64,000 nt of DNA from Lutibacter flavus (GCF_900188355.1 NZ_FZNX01000003.1:193501-257500); one strand, 5' to 3'. Counted from the stretch's first letter, positions 37,453 to 46,890 are shown. Notes: generated from the sequence alone by a model not told the origin. Numbers and translations: made by a program.

Positions 37453-38077
37453 ACCCGTTTTTGTACTGTTAGCTGGTGGAAAATCGGAAAGAATGGGTGT
37501 TGCCAAAGGATTGCTAAAATACCAGCGAACTTTTTGGATTTTAGAACAGTTAAACAGAATTTCAAAATCAAACATTCAAGAAGTTTATATTGGTTTAGGT
37601 TATAACTTTCAACATTATTTTGATGCAATTCCCGGGCTTGAAAAAGCTCAAGTTAAGTTTGTAGATTTTCAGGGTTTACTAGTGAAAACCATAATTAACA
37701 AAACTCCCGAGTTAGGTTCTTTTTCAACACTTCAAACTGTTTTAAAAAATATTGAATCTTCAAAAGAAATACTTTTCAACCATATAGATATTCCAATATT
37801 AAATACTTCAGAATTAAATAAAATTATCGCTACCAAAAATGAGATTGTAGTTCCAATTTTTGAAGGTAAAAAAGGACACCCAATTAAAATGAATCCTTCT
37901 TTTTGGAATGGTTTAATTAATATAAAAGTTACTAATAAAGACGCTAGATTAGATTATCAGCTAAAAAAAATTAACCCTATCAAAATTTCAATAATTGAAG
38001 TTTTTGATAGGGTAATTTTATATAATTTAAATACTAAAAAAGATTGGATTTCTTTCTTAGCAGCATCTGAAATTTAA
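37442..38077 (+). CDS. MobA/MocA-like molybdenum cofactor nucleotidyltransferase
   Basis: A 211-residue NTP-transferase with the loop LAGGKSERMGVAKGLLKY at 10-27 that binds the nucleotide. MobA adds GMP and MocA adds CMP to molybdopterin; xanthine-oxidase-type enzymes use the CMP form, so the operon context favours MocA-like cytidylyl transfer, but sequence alone does not decide. Starts 11 bases inside xdhC. The gene ends at a G+C-rich palindromic repeat. Confidence 0.82.
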   Translation: MENKPVFVLLAGGKSERMGVAKGLLKYQRTFWILEQLNRISKSNIQEVYIGLGYNFQHYFDAIPGLEKAQVKFVDFQGLLVKTIINKTPELGSFSTLQTVLKNIESSKEILFNHIDIPILNTSELNKIIATKNEIVVPIFEGKKGHPIKMNPSFWNGLINIKVTNKDARLDYQLKKINPIKISIIEVFDRVILYNLNTKKDWISFLAASEI

Positions 38078-38078
38078 T

Positions 38079-38104
38079 GGATACCTGCCTGCGCAGATAC
38101 GACA
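38079..38104. repeat. Single palindromic repeat relic between convergent genes
   Basis: GGATACCTGCCTGCGCAGAT plus ACGACA: a G+C-rich imperfect palindrome (TACCTGC / GCAGATA) in the 30-base gap between the MobA-like and sulP genes. It resembles the GATACCTGCCTGCGCAGGTATGAC repeat seen in many genomes, with two substitutions. It may also end both transcripts. Confidence 0.55.
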
Positions 38105-38107
38105 CTC

Positions 38108-39730
38108 TTATTTTTCAAAAAGACCTTTTGTAAATTCTTCTGGATTTGCAGCTAAATGATAACGAGGATCATCAATAGCTTCAATAATAACCTCTCTAAA
38201 TTTAGGACTCGATTTGTACAATAAAATCTTACACTCCTCACTTAAATGTTTTAAATGAATTGTTTTATTAGCGGCTTCGTATTTTTCAACTAAATTAAAA
38301 ATAGCTTCAACAGCCGAATGATCTGTTACGTGAGATTCTACAAAATCAATTTCAACACTATCGGGATCGTTTTTAACATCAAACTTATCTAAAAAAGTAG
38401 TTATTGAACCAAAGAATAATGGTCCCCAAATTTCATATATTTTAGTACCATCCTCTTTCATTCTTTTTCTAGCTCTAATACGTGTTGCACTTTCCCAAGA
38501 AAATACCAACGCACTTACTATAACACCCGCAATAACTGCAATTGCTAAATCAAATAATACAGTTAATCCAGAAACTAAAATCAATACAAATAAATCTGCT
38601 CTGGGAATTTTGTTCATAATTCTAAAACTACTCCAGGCAAAGGTTCCTATAACCACCATAAACATTACACCTACTAGCGCTGCAATTGGAACTTGCTCTA
38701 TATATGAAGAACCGAAAAGAATAAATATTAGTAACATAACAGCTGCCACAATACCAGATAATCTTCCTCTACCTCCACCTTTTATATTGATAATAGATTG
38801 ACCAATCATAGCACAACCTCCCATACCACCAAATAAACCGGTAACAACATTTGCACTACCTTGAGCGATACATTCTTTGTTTCCATTACCACGAGTTTCT
38901 GTTAAATCATCAATTAAATTTAAAGTCATTAATGATTCAATTAAACCAATTGCTGCCAATATTAATGAATATGGCAAAATAAATTTTATAGATTCCCAAT
39001 TGAATGGAATTTTAGAAAATGTTTCTAATTTTAACGTTGGTAAACCTCCCTTTAATCCTTCTCCTCCACCATCTTTAATAAATGAACCAACGGTAGCAAC
39101 ATCAAAGTTCATAAAAATAGCGATAAAACTAACCACTAAAATTGCAATTAAAGCTTCCGGTAATTTTTTTGCTTGTTTAATTTGAGGTAATCCCCACATT
39201 ATTAACATTGTTAACGCTACTAAACCAATCATTAAATATAATTGACTTCCTTGCAACCAAACCTTTTCACCAGCAATTGTTTGTTTGAACATTCCCAATT
39301 GAGATAAAAAGATAACAATTGCTAAACCATTTACAAACCCCATCATTACTGGGTGAGGAATTAAACGAACGAATTTTCCAAGTTTTAAAACCCCTGCTAA
39401 AATTTGTATGATTCCCATTAAAATAACCGTAGCAAACAAATAATACAATCCTAAATTTTCACCCGGATTTCCTAAAGCATTTCCTTCAGAAACCAGCGAA
39501 ACCATCACCACTGCCAATGCACCAGTTGCTCCAGAAATCATACCTGGTCTTCCGCCAAAAATAGATGTAATTAATCCAACAATAAAAGCAGCATACAAAC
39601 CAACTAATGGATCCACACCAGCAACAAATGCAAATGCAACCGCTTCTGGCACCAAAGCTAAAGCTACAGTTATTCCAGATAAAACATCGTTCCGTACGTT
39701 AGATACTTGCTTCTTAATAAATTCAGTCAT
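38108..39730 (-). CDS. SulP/SLC26-family anion transporter with STAS domain
   Basis: A 540-residue inner-membrane transporter. The membrane part (about 10-420) has the SulP repeats of 7+7 helices, including VALALVPEAVAFAFVAGVDP and the GGMGGCAMIGQS motif; a cytoplasmic STAS domain occupies about 435-530. Bacterial SulP proteins move sulfate, bicarbonate or dicarboxylates, usually with Na+ or H+. The ligand is not clear here; no carbonic anhydrase or cys genes are adjacent. Own promoter at 39754-39761. Confidence 0.88.
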   Translation of the reverse strand: MTEFIKKQVSNVRNDVLSGITVALALVPEAVAFAFVAGVDPLVGLYAAFIVGLITSIFGGRPGMISGATGALAVVMVSLVSEGNALGNPGENLGLYYLFATVILMGIIQILAGVLKLGKFVRLIPHPVMMGFVNGLAIVIFLSQLGMFKQTIAGEKVWLQGSQLYLMIGLVALTMLIMWGLPQIKQAKKLPEALIAILVVSFIAIFMNFDVATVGSFIKDGGGEGLKGGLPTLKLETFSKIPFNWESIKFILPYSLILAAIGLIESLMTLNLIDDLTETRGNGNKECIAQGSANVVTGLFGGMGGCAMIGQSIINIKGGGRGRLSGIVAAVMLLIFILFGSSYIEQVPIAALVGVMFMVVIGTFAWSSFRIMNKIPRADLFVLILVSGLTVLFDLAIAVIAGVIVSALVFSWESATRIRARKRMKEDGTKIYEIWGPLFFGSITTFLDKFDVKNDPDSVEIDFVESHVTDHSAVEAIFNLVEKYEAANKTIHLKHLSEECKILLYKSSPKFREVIIEAIDDPRYHLAANPEEFTKGLFEK

Positions 39731-39753
39731 AATGAGTTATTTTCAAAAAGGGG

Positions 39754-39761
39754 CAAATATA
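39754..39761 (-). promoter_or_regulatory. -7 element for sulP
   Basis: TATATTTG on the minus strand, 23 bases before the ATG at 39730; exact TAnnTTTG match. Confidence 0.5.
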
Positions 39762-39859
39762 GGTTTTTTAGATGGGTACTAATAATTTAATAGTGCTAGT
39801 TAACGAAATCGTTTAAACTTCATTTATTATAATTTGATCCAATATTTAATAAAAACATA

Positions 39860-40447
39860 TTAAAACAATAACTTTATGTTCTCGTAAGTATTTTCTAATG
39901 CTTTTTTAATCTCACTATTACTTTTGTAAATAACAGCTTCTATGCCTTCTTCTTTTTGAGGTGTAAGTTTACCGGTATAATCAGTTTTCATTAAAAACCA
40001 ATACGTAATTTTTAAAATAATTTTGTTTTTACGTGTGAAAATATGATACGTAGTTTCTAATTGATTTTCAACTTCTAAGTTGGTGATTCCGCACTCTTCT
40101 TGAACCTCTCTTATTGCTCCTTCTTCAATTGTTTCTCCTTTTTCTAATTTACCTTTTGGCAAATCCCATTTATTAAATCTATAAATAAAAAGCACCTCAT
40201 TATTTGCATTCAAAACTTTTCCTCCAGCCGCTTCCTGAATTTTAAACTGGCTTTTAAAAGCTTCCCAATTATCCTTTAAACTACTGCATAATAAACAAAT
40301 ACCACCTAATTCGTTTTGAAACAAACGTTCAACAATTTGATATATTCTATCACTTTTAAATTCAACAATATTGTAAACTGATGAAATATTCTTATTATCT
40401 GTCAATATTATTGGACAGTCATTCACAAAAACTTTATACATTTGCAT
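39860..40447 (-). CDS. Nudix hydrolase
   Basis: A 195-residue pyrophosphohydrolase with a perfect Nudix box, GKLEKGETIEEGAIREVQEE then CGI (Gx5Ex7REUxEExGU), around residues 105-127. The first 70 residues are a separate N-terminal region common to flavobacterial members. The substrate, such as a nucleoside diphosphate derivative, is unknown. The long frame opens at 40528 inside pyrE; ATG 40447 (MQMYKVFVND) or 40441 is the realistic start, back-to-back with pyrE. Confidence 0.85.
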   Translation of the reverse strand: MQMYKVFVNDCPIILTDNKNISSVYNIVEFKSDRIYQIVERLFQNELGGICLLCSSLKDNWEAFKSQFKIQEAAGGKVLNANNEVLFIYRFNKWDLPKGKLEKGETIEEGAIREVQEECGITNLEVENQLETTYHIFTRKNKIILKITYWFLMKTDYTGKLTPQKEEGIEAVIYKSNSEIKKALENTYENIKLLF

Positions 40448-40467
40448 TATGATTATGAACAAAGATA
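40437..40467. promoter_or_regulatory. Overlapping divergent promoters of pyrE and the Nudix gene
   Basis: Plus strand TACATTTG at 40437-40444 (TTG at 40411-40413, 23 bases upstream) serves pyrE; minus strand TATCTTTG at 40467-40460 serves the Nudix gene. Each element lies inside the first codons of the opposite gene, and each is only four to twelve bases before its own start codon, implying leaderless or nearly leaderless mRNAs. Confidence 0.55.
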
Positions 40468-41090
40468 CTGCAAAAAAAACAGCCGAACTTTTATTACAAA
40501 TAAAAGCTATTAAATTAGAACCAAACAATCCATTTAAATGGGCTTCTGGTTGGAATTCTCCAATTTATTGTGATAATAGAACAACACTTTCATTTCCTAA
40601 AATAAGAAATTATTTAAGAGAAAATTTAGCTGACATTATTGAAAAAGAATATGGGAAACCAGATGTAATTGCTGGTGTTGCGACTGGTGCAATTGCGATT
40701 GGAGTATTGGTGGCACAACATTTGAATGTTCCGTTTATATATGTTAGACCCGAACCAAAAAGTCACGGTAGAAAAAATCAAATTGAAGGATTTTTAGATA
40801 AAAACAAAAACGTAGTAGTTGTTGAGGACTTAATTAGTACTGGAAAAAGTAGTTTAAATGCTGTTAAAGCATTAAAAGAAGAAGGTGCAAATGTTAAAGG
40901 AATGGTTGCAATATTTAATTATGGATTTGATATTGCTGCAGAAAACTTTAAAAATGCTGACGTAAAACTAACAACACTTAGTGATTACGACCATCTATTA
41001 GAACAATCTTTAGACAGCAATTATATTTCAGAAAAAGAATTAGAAACACTTAAAAACTGGAGAGAAAATCCAAGTAAGTGGAATCAATAA
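40449..41090 (+). CDS. pyrE: Orotate phosphoribosyltransferase
   Basis: Forms orotidine 5'-phosphate from orotate and PRPP in pyrimidine synthesis. The 213 residues contain NNPFKWASGWNSPIYCDNR near the N-terminus and the PRPP-binding VVVVEDLISTGKSS around 118-131. ATG 40449 gives MIMNKDTA, the pattern I expect for flavobacterial PyrE; ATG 40455 is the alternative. Followed by an SRPBCC gene after nine bases, as in related genomes. Confidence 0.93.
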   Translation: MIMNKDTAKKTAELLLQIKAIKLEPNNPFKWASGWNSPIYCDNRTTLSFPKIRNYLRENLADIIEKEYGKPDVIAGVATGAIAIGVLVAQHLNVPFIYVRPEPKSHGRKNQIEGFLDKNKNVVVVEDLISTGKSSLNAVKALKEEGANVKGMVAIFNYGFDIAAENFKNADVKLTTLSDYDHLLEQSLDSNYISEKELETLKNWRENPSKWNQ

Positions 41091-41099
41091 AATAAAATT

Positions 41100-41492
41100 A
41101 TGAAATTAGAAACTAAAAAATCCGTTATTAACAAATCTCAAAAAGAGTTTTTTGAATTTTTAACAGACTTAAATAATTTTGAACAATTAATGCCCGAAAA
41201 CAACACTAAATTTGAAGTTGATGGTGACTCGTTTATATTTGGTTTAAAAGGAATGCCCGAAATTAGATTAGTTGTAAAAGAAAAACAAGAATTTGATAAA
41301 ATAGTTTTAGGTGCAGCAAGTAGTAAATTAGACTTTTCTTTAACGGCAAATATTAGTAAAATTTCAGAAAGCACTTGTGAAGCTCAATTGTTGTTTGAAG
41401 GTGATTTTAACCCAATGATGGCAATGATGGTTAAAAGCCCACTTCAAAAATTTATTAATACACTTACTGAGAACGCTGGTAAATTATCTTAG
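41100..41492 (+). CDS. SRPBCC (START-like) family protein
   Basis: A 130-residue helix-grip domain of the SRPBCC superfamily: KSVINKSQKEFFEFLTDLNNFEQLMP forms the first strand and helices, and FNPMMAMMVKSPLQKFINTLTENAGKL the long C-terminal helix that closes a hydrophobic cavity. It probably binds a small apolar ligand. It is co-transcribed with pyrE; no functional link is evident. Confidence 0.8.
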   Translation: MKLETKKSVINKSQKEFFEFLTDLNNFEQLMPENNTKFEVDGDSFIFGLKGMPEIRLVVKEKQEFDKIVLGAASSKLDFSLTANISKISESTCEAQLLFEGDFNPMMAMMVKSPLQKFINTLTENAGKLS

Positions 41493-41501
41493 TAAACTTT
41501 T

Positions 41502-42239
41502 TTAACGATTCGCAAATTTGATTTCTTTTAAATTGAATTTGCGAATTTTTTCATTTTCCAATTCTACAATCAGCCGACCTTTTTCGGAGACATCAATTAT
41601 TTTTCCTATAAACACATTCCCTAAATTATCTTTAAACATTGTGGGTTTTTCAAATTTATAGAGCGCAACTATATACATTCTTTTAAGTTCCAAATATTCC
41701 TTTCTTATAATATATTGAACAAAATTCTCAATTGATTTTAATAATTTTGATAGCAGATCATCCAAAACAAAGGTTCTATTAGAAATATTATTTAATGAAG
41801 TTACATTATCAATATCTTTTGGGAATATTTCCTGATTCACATTCAAACCAATCCCAACAATAGAATATTTAATAAATGTACCTCCAATTGTATTTTCAAT
41901 AAGTACACCAGCTACTTTGTCCTTAACTGCCAAAATGTCGTTGGGCCATTTTACCCAAAAAGGACAATCAGCTTCCTTTTTAAGTACATTTAAAATCCCT
42001 AATGCTACTGCCATACTTAAATAAAATTGTTCTTCAATTTTAAAACTGGGTAGACTAATTAAAATACTAAATGTCAGGTTTTTACCCCTCTCAGAAGACC
42101 AAGTGGTACCCATTTGTCCTCGCCCCGAATTTTGATGATCTGTAATAACTACTGTGAAGTTTTCTAATTCATTTTTAGACACCAAGGTTTTTAAGTATAA
42201 ATTGGTAGAATCAATGGCACTAAGTTTGATTATATTCAT
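41502..42239 (-). CDS. birA: Biotin--[acetyl-CoA carboxylase] ligase
   Basis: Activates biotin as biotinyl-AMP and attaches it to the lysine of carboxyl-carrier proteins. The 245 residues show GRGQMGTTWSSERGKN (adenylate loop), KWPNDILAVKDKVAGVLIEN and VGIGLNVNQ. There is no N-terminal helix-turn-helix, so this is a plain ligase without the repressor function of E. coli BirA. ATG 42239 is chosen over the upstream frame start, which covers the promoter. A possible client, the acyl-CoA carboxylase, is encoded elsewhere in the window. Confidence 0.92.
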   Translation of the reverse strand: MNIIKLSAIDSTNLYLKTLVSKNELENFTVVITDHQNSGRGQMGTTWSSERGKNLTFSILISLPSFKIEEQFYLSMAVALGILNVLKKEADCPFWVKWPNDILAVKDKVAGVLIENTIGGTFIKYSIVGIGLNVNQEIFPKDIDNVTSLNNISNRTFVLDDLLSKLLKSIENFVQYIIRKEYLELKRMYIVALYKFEKPTMFKDNLGNVFIGKIIDVSEKGRLIVELENEKIRKFNLKEIKFANR

Positions 42240-42260
42240 GTAGAAAATTAGTATATTTAA

Positions 42261-42306
42261 CAAAGTTACTGAAATGATTATTTATTATAAAAAAATAATA
42301 ACTTTG
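42261..42306. promoter_or_regulatory. Divergent promoters of birA and rsfS
   Basis: The identical octamer TAACTTTG occurs on the minus strand at 42268-42261 (21 bases before birA) and on the plus strand at 42299-42306 (22 bases before rsfS). Both match TAnnTTTG exactly and are arranged symmetrically 30 bases apart. Confidence 0.6.
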
Positions 42307-42328
42307 TAACCAAAATAAAAAAAAGTTA

Positions 42329-42700
42329 ATGACAAAAAAAAATGTAAGCGCAGACGATTTAATAGCAGTAATTTTAAAGGCAATTGATGAGATAAAAGGT
42401 GAGGACGTGCAAGTTTTAGATTTACGAGATATTGAAAATACAGTTTGTGATTATTTTATTGTAGCTACTGGAACTTCGAATACACATGTAAATGCTATTT
42501 CAGGAATTATACAAAAACAAGTAGGTAAAATATGTCAGGAAAAACCTTGGCACGTTGAAGGTGAAGGAAATGCTGAATGGATTTTAATTGATTATGTTAA
42601 TGTTGTGGTACATGTTTTTCAAAAAAACATTCGCGAATATTATGATATTGAAAGCCTTTGGGGTGATGCAAAAATCACATTAATTCCAACTTCAAAATAA
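42329..42700 (+). CDS. rsfS: Ribosome silencing factor RsfS
   Basis: Binds uL14 on the large ribosomal subunit and blocks subunit joining when nutrients are short. Full length at 123 residues with the family's DLRDIENTVCDYFIVATGTS (about 32-51), WHVEGEGNAEWILIDY and VVVHVFQKNIREYYDIESLWGD. First gene of the rsfS-ftsH cluster, with its own TAACTTTG promoter. Confidence 0.93.
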   Translation: MTKKNVSADDLIAVILKAIDEIKGEDVQVLDLRDIENTVCDYFIVATGTSNTHVNAISGIIQKQVGKICQEKPWHVEGEGNAEWILIDYVNVVVHVFQKNIREYYDIESLWGDAKITLIPTSK

Positions 42701-42731
42701 TTATTATTTCAACTTATTGAAAAAACTATAA

Positions 42732-44780
42732 ATGAGTAAAGAGAAAAAAAATACATCTAAAAATATAAAAGCACCTAAGTTTAACTTTTATTGGATTTAT
42801 GGAATCCTTTTTGTGCTTTTTGTTGTATACCAAGTTTTTAACAGCGAAAGTTTATCAACAAAGAATTTAAGTCAAAATGAATTTAAAACAATTCTTAAAG
42901 ATAATGACATTGATAAAATTGTTATTGTTAACAAAGACATTGCTAATATTTACATAAAAAGCGAGGCTTCAGAAAAAGAAAAACATAAAAAGAATAAAGG
43001 TTCGCTTTATTCAAGTAACTCACCAATGTACTATTATGATTTTGGTGATTTACAAAATTTTGAGAAGGAATTAAGTGAAGAAAGAATTGCTAACGATTTA
43101 GATTTTGATTCTGCAAATATTGAAAAAACCAACTTGCTAGATCAATTATTTATTTACTTACCATTTATCTTTTTAATTGGTTTGTGGATTTATTTTATGA
43201 AAAGAATGTCTGGTGGTGGTTCTGGAGGTGGCGGTGGCCAAATTTTCAGTATTGGAAAATCTAAAGCCAAATTATTTGATCAAGACCAAAAAGTAAAAAC
43301 TTCTTTTAAAGATGTTGCTGGTTTAGAGGGTGCAAAAGAAGAAATACAAGAAATTGTTGATTTTTTAAAAAGTCCGGATAGATATACTTCTCTTGGAGGT
43401 AAAATACCAAAAGGAGCTCTTTTAGTAGGTCCTCCAGGTACTGGTAAAACCTTATTAGCCAAAGCTGTTGCTGGAGAAGCAAATGTGCCTTTTTTCTCTT
43501 TATCTGGTTCAGATTTTGTTGAAATGTTTGTTGGGGTTGGAGCATCTCGTGTTAGAGATTTGTTTAAACAAGCACAACAAAAAGCGCCTTCAATTATTTT
43601 TATTGATGAAATTGATGCAGTAGGTAGAGCCCGTGGAAAAAGTAATATGACTGGTGGAAATGATGAAAGAGAAAATACTTTAAATCAGTTACTAACTGAA
43701 ATGGATGGTTTTGGTACAGATACAAATGTAATTGTTATTGCCGCAACTAACCGTGCTGATGTTTTGGATAAAGCCCTATTGCGTGCAGGAAGGTTTGACC
43801 GACAAATTTATGTTGATTTGCCTAACTTAACTGAACGTGCCGAAATATTTAAGGTTCATATTAAACCGATAAAACTTCATAAAGATGTTGATTTAGAATT
43901 TTTATCTCAACAAACACCAGGATTTTCAGGTGCTGATATTGCAAACTTATGTAATGAAGCGGCTTTAATTGCTGCCCGTAAAGGTAAAAAAGCTGTACAT
44001 CACCAAGATTTTTTAGATGCTGTTGATAGAATTGTAGGTGGACTTGAAAAGAAAAATAAAATAATTACTCCTAAAGAAAAGAAAACTATTGCTTTTCACG
44101 AAGCTGGACATGCAACTGCAAGTTGGATGTTAGAGCACGCTGCGCCTTTAGTTAAAGTTACAATAGTACCAAGAGGTCAATCCTTAGGTGCTGCCTGGTA
44201 TTTACCAGAAGAGCGACAAATTGTACAATCGGAGCAAATGTTAGATGAAATGTGTGCGACTTTAGCTGGTAGAGCCGCTGAAAAAATAATGTTTGATAAA
44301 ATTTCAACGGGAGCGCTAAATGATCTTGAAAAAATTACAAGACAAGCACGAGCAATGGTAACGGTTTATGGTTTAAATGACAAGATTGGTAATATTACGT
44401 ATTATGATTCTACAGGTCAATCGGATTATAATTTCACAAAGCCATATAGTGAACAAACTGCTCAAACTATCGATAAAGAAATTTCAGAAATTATTGAAAC
44501 ACAGTATCAAAGAGCAATTGATATTTTAACTGAAAATAAAGATAAGCTTATAACTTTAGCTGAATTATTATTAGAAAAAGAAGTGATTTTCAAAAAAGAT
44601 TTGGAAGTGATTTTTGGAAAAAGACCTTTTGACAAAGAAGAAGAGGAGCCTAAAAAAATTAGCAAAGAAAAATCGGTTAAAAAATCAGAGGGGAAATCAG
44701 AGGGGAAATCAGAAGAAAAAACAACTAAAAAATCGGAAGAAAACTCCGAAAATGAAAATTCATCAAAAACGGAGGAGTAA
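42732..44780 (+). CDS. ftsH: ATP-dependent zinc metalloprotease FtsH
   Basis: Membrane-bound AAA+ protease that extracts and degrades membrane and regulatory proteins. The 682 residues have two membrane helices (about 18-37 and 138-156), the periplasmic domain between them, Walker A GPPGTGKT near 233-240, Walker [12 protein letters not shown], the second region of homology, and the zinc site HEAGH near 456-460. The last 45 residues are a low-complexity Lys/Glu/Ser tail containing a 12-bp tandem DNA repeat. Thirty-one bases after rsfS. Confidence 0.96.
   Translation: MSKEKKNTSKNIKAPKFNFYWIYGILFVLFVVYQVFNSESLSTKNLSQNEFKTILKDNDIDKIVIVNKDIANIYIKSEASEKEKHKKNKGSLYSSNSPMYYYDFGDLQNFEKELSEERIANDLDFDSANIEKTNLLDQLFIYLPFIFLIGLWIYFMKRMSGGGSGGGGGQIFSIGKSKAKLFDQDQKVKTSFKDVAGLEGAKEEIQEIVDFLKSPDRYTSLGGKIPKGALLVGPPGTGKTLLAKAVAGEANVPFFSLSGSDFVEMFVGVGASRVRDLFKQAQQKAPSIIFIDEIDAVGRARGKSNMTGGNDERENTLNQLLTEMDGFGTDTNVIVIAATNRADVLDKALLRAGRFDRQIYVDLPNLTERAEIFKVHIKPIKLHKDVDLEFLSQQTPGFSGADIANLCNEAALIAARKGKKAVHHQDFLDAVDRIVGGLEKKNKIITPKEKKTIAFHEAGHATASWMLEHAAPLVKVTIVPRGQSLGAAWYLPEERQIVQSEQMLDEMCATLAGRAAEKIMFDKISTGALNDLEKITRQARAMVTVYGLNDKIGNITYYDSTGQSDYNFTKPYSEQTAQTIDKEISEIIETQYQRAIDILTENKDKLITLAELLLEKEVIFKKDLEVIFGKRPFDKEEEEPKKISKEKSVKKSEGKSEGKSEEKTTKKSEENSENENSSKTEE
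44684..44714 (+). repeat. 12-bp tandem repeat in the ftsH tail
   Basis: Unit TCAGAGGGGAAA occurs twice in full and once partly (TCAGAAGAAAAA), encoding [12 protein letters not shown]. An in-frame minisatellite prone to length change without affecting the FtsH core. Confidence 0.6.
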
Positions 44781-44796
44781 ATTCATAAGTTTTTTA

Positions 44797-44804
44797 TAAT
44801 TTTG
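44797..44804 (+). promoter_or_regulatory. Internal promoter before the LUD-cdsA-psd genes
   Basis: TAATTTTG, exact TAnnTTTG match, 19 bases before the LUD-protein ATG and after the ftsH stop. The phospholipid genes may thus be expressed separately from ftsH. Confidence 0.45.
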
Positions 44805-44823
44805 AGTTTATTCAATAAGATAA

Positions 44824-45411
44824 ATGAGTTTTTTCAAAAAATTATTTAATTCCCCAAAGGAAAAAGAACCTGAAGAGGCTTCTTTAGACTTACAAAACTT
44901 GCCACTTGATCAAATTTTTGTAAAAAATTTCATCAAAAATAATGGTAAGTTTTTGTATTGTACAACTTTAGAAGAAGTAACATTAAATTTATCTAATATT
45001 ATTCAAGAAAATTCTTGGGATACTGTTAGTTGCAACGATATTGATTTATTAAAACTCATTAAAAGTATTAAGGTTAAAACAACAGATAAACTTTCAAATT
45101 TATTTCCAATTTTTTTAAGTTGTGAACATTTAATTGCCGAAAATGGAAGTATTTTATTTTCATCTAATCAATTAAAAGAAAATAAAATTTCTGAATTAGC
45201 TGAAAATTTTATTGTTTATGCGACAACAAGCCAATTGGTAAAATCCAAAGGCGAAAGTTTAACCGGGATAAAAACACGGTATAAAGGCAATATTCCTAGT
45301 AATATAAGTGCTGTTAAGAGTTACAATCCTAACAGTGAAGACAATGATTTTATGAATTATGGAAACACAAATTCTAAAAACTTATATTTACTACTTTTTG
45401 AAGATTTATAA
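44824..45411 (+). CDS. LUD-domain (LutC/YkgG-like) protein
   Basis: A 195-residue protein related to the LUD domain of lactate-utilisation proteins: acidic N-terminal tail (FNSPKEKEPEEAS), then the domain with LSCEHLIAENGSILFSSNQL and VYATTSQLVKSKGESL. LutB or LutA partners are absent. In flavobacteria this gene often sits between ftsH and cdsA, as here, so lactate oxidation is unlikely to be its role. Function unknown. Confidence 0.75.
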   Translation: MSFFKKLFNSPKEKEPEEASLDLQNLPLDQIFVKNFIKNNGKFLYCTTLEEVTLNLSNIIQENSWDTVSCNDIDLLKLIKSIKVKTTDKLSNLFPIFLSCEHLIAENGSILFSSNQLKENKISELAENFIVYATTSQLVKSKGESLTGIKTRYKGNIPSNISAVKSYNPNSEDNDFMNYGNTNSKNLYLLLFEDL

Positions 45412-45414
45412 TTT

Positions 45415-46230
45415 ATGGGAAAACTTTTAACACGTGCACTATCAGGGCTTGTTTTTGTGAGTGTATTAATATTTTCAATACTATTTAGTAAAATAGCATT
45501 TATTTCTCTTTTCTTTATTTTAATGATGTTTTGCCTATATGAGTTTAAGAAAATGATTAAGCTTAAAAGTGTGTTTCCTTATATTATTGGAACACTCCTA
45601 TTTGTATTTGGAAACATTTTAAATGTTGAAGATGTACCATCAAAAATAATATTTGAATATGTTGGTGTTGTATTATTTTTAACAATTTTTATAACTTTTG
45701 CTTCTATCCTATTCGCAAAAAAAGAAGAAGTTATTAGTCACCTAGGAAAAATATTTTTATCCGTAATATATATTGTTGTTCCATTTACATTAATGGTCCA
45801 AATTCCATTCTTAAATTCAACATTTAATTATATAAATAATACGATTTTAGGCGTTTTTATCTTAATTTGGGTTAATGATTCTTTTGCTTTTTTAGTTGGT
45901 AAAAATCTAGGAAAACACAAGCTTTTAGAGCGTATTTCTCCAAATAAAACTATAGAAGGCTTTTTAGGAGGAATGGTTTTTACATTTATTACAAGTTTTA
46001 TATTGGCACACGAATTTACAAGTTTATCACAAACTCAATGGATTGTTATTGCCGGAATTGTTAGTATCTTTGGGGTACTTGGAGATTTAATCGAATCTAT
46101 GTTTAAAAGACAAGCAGGTGTAAAGGATAGTAGCAATTTTATTCCAGGTCACGGAGGTTTTTTAGATCGATTTGATAGTGTAATTTTTGCGGCACCCTTT
46201 ATATTTATATATTTACAATTAGTTCAATAA
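45415..46230 (+). CDS. cdsA: Phosphatidate cytidylyltransferase (CDP-diglyceride synthase)
   Basis: Makes CDP-diacylglycerol from phosphatidate and CTP in the inner membrane. The 271 residues form about eight membrane helices and end with the family signature SMFKRQAGVKDSSNFIPGHG followed by GFLDRFDS, which carries the metal-binding Asp residues. Three bases after the LUD gene and two before psd. Confidence 0.93.
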   Translation: MGKLLTRALSGLVFVSVLIFSILFSKIAFISLFFILMMFCLYEFKKMIKLKSVFPYIIGTLLFVFGNILNVEDVPSKIIFEYVGVVLFLTIFITFASILFAKKEEVISHLGKIFLSVIYIVVPFTLMVQIPFLNSTFNYINNTILGVFILIWVNDSFAFLVGKNLGKHKLLERISPNKTIEGFLGGMVFTFITSFILAHEFTSLSQTQWIVIAGIVSIFGVLGDLIESMFKRQAGVKDSSNFIPGHGGFLDRFDSVIFAAPFIFIYLQLVQ

Positions 46231-46232
46231 TT

Positions 46233-46883
46233 ATGTTTCATAAAGAAGGTTATAAAATAATTTTAATTGCCACTATTATTTTGGGAATAGGAATTATATT
46301 AATTGAAAACTTTGTTTCAATTAACTGGCTAAATAAATTGTTAGCTTTAATATTACTTGGATTTTACATTTTAATATTGCAATTTTTTAGAAACCCTAAA
46401 AGAAATACAATTTTAAATGACAATACTATAATTGCACCAGTTGATGGTAAAGTTGTAGTAATTGAAGAAGTTTTTGAAAAAGAATACTTTAAAGAAAAAA
46501 GACAACAGATATCTATTTTTATGTCACCATTAAATGTACATGTTACAAGATATCCTGTTGGCGGAAAGGTGAAGTTTAGCAAATACCATCCTGGAAAATT
46601 TTTAGTTGCTTGGCATCCAAAAGCATCAGAAGAAAACGAAAGAACAACCGTTGTGATTGAAACTAAATCAATTGGAGAAATATTGTATCGACAAATTGCT
46701 GGCGCACTTGCAAAAAGAATTGTAAATTACGCAAAACCAGAATTAAACGTTGTTCAAGGTGATGATGGAGGTTTTATAAAATTTGGTTCAAGAATTGATG
46801 TTTTCCTTCCTTTAAATGCTAAAGTAAAAGTAAATTTAAATGATAAGGTAAAAGGAGGAGAACAAGTTATTGCTGAAATATAA
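46233..46883 (+). CDS. psd: Phosphatidylserine decarboxylase, archaeal/Sinorhizobium-type short form
   Basis: Converts phosphatidylserine to phosphatidylethanolamine with a pyruvoyl cofactor made by self-cleavage. The 216 residues have two N-terminal membrane helices (about 8-25 and 32-50), NVHVTRYPVGG, and IKFGSRIDVFLP near residue 190, where cleavage between Gly and Ser would give the small alpha chain. The short type typical of Bacteroidota. Acts directly downstream of the CdsA product (via PssA, not in this window). Confidence 0.92.
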   Translation: MFHKEGYKIILIATIILGIGIILIENFVSINWLNKLLALILLGFYILILQFFRNPKRNTILNDNTIIAPVDGKVVVIEEVFEKEYFKEKRQQISIFMSPLNVHVTRYPVGGKVKFSKYHPGKFLVAWHPKASEENERTTVVIETKSIGEILYRQIAGALAKRIVNYAKPELNVVQGDDGGFIKFGSRIDVFLPLNAKVKVNLNDKVKGGEQVIAEI

Positions 46884-46890
46884 TTTATTT

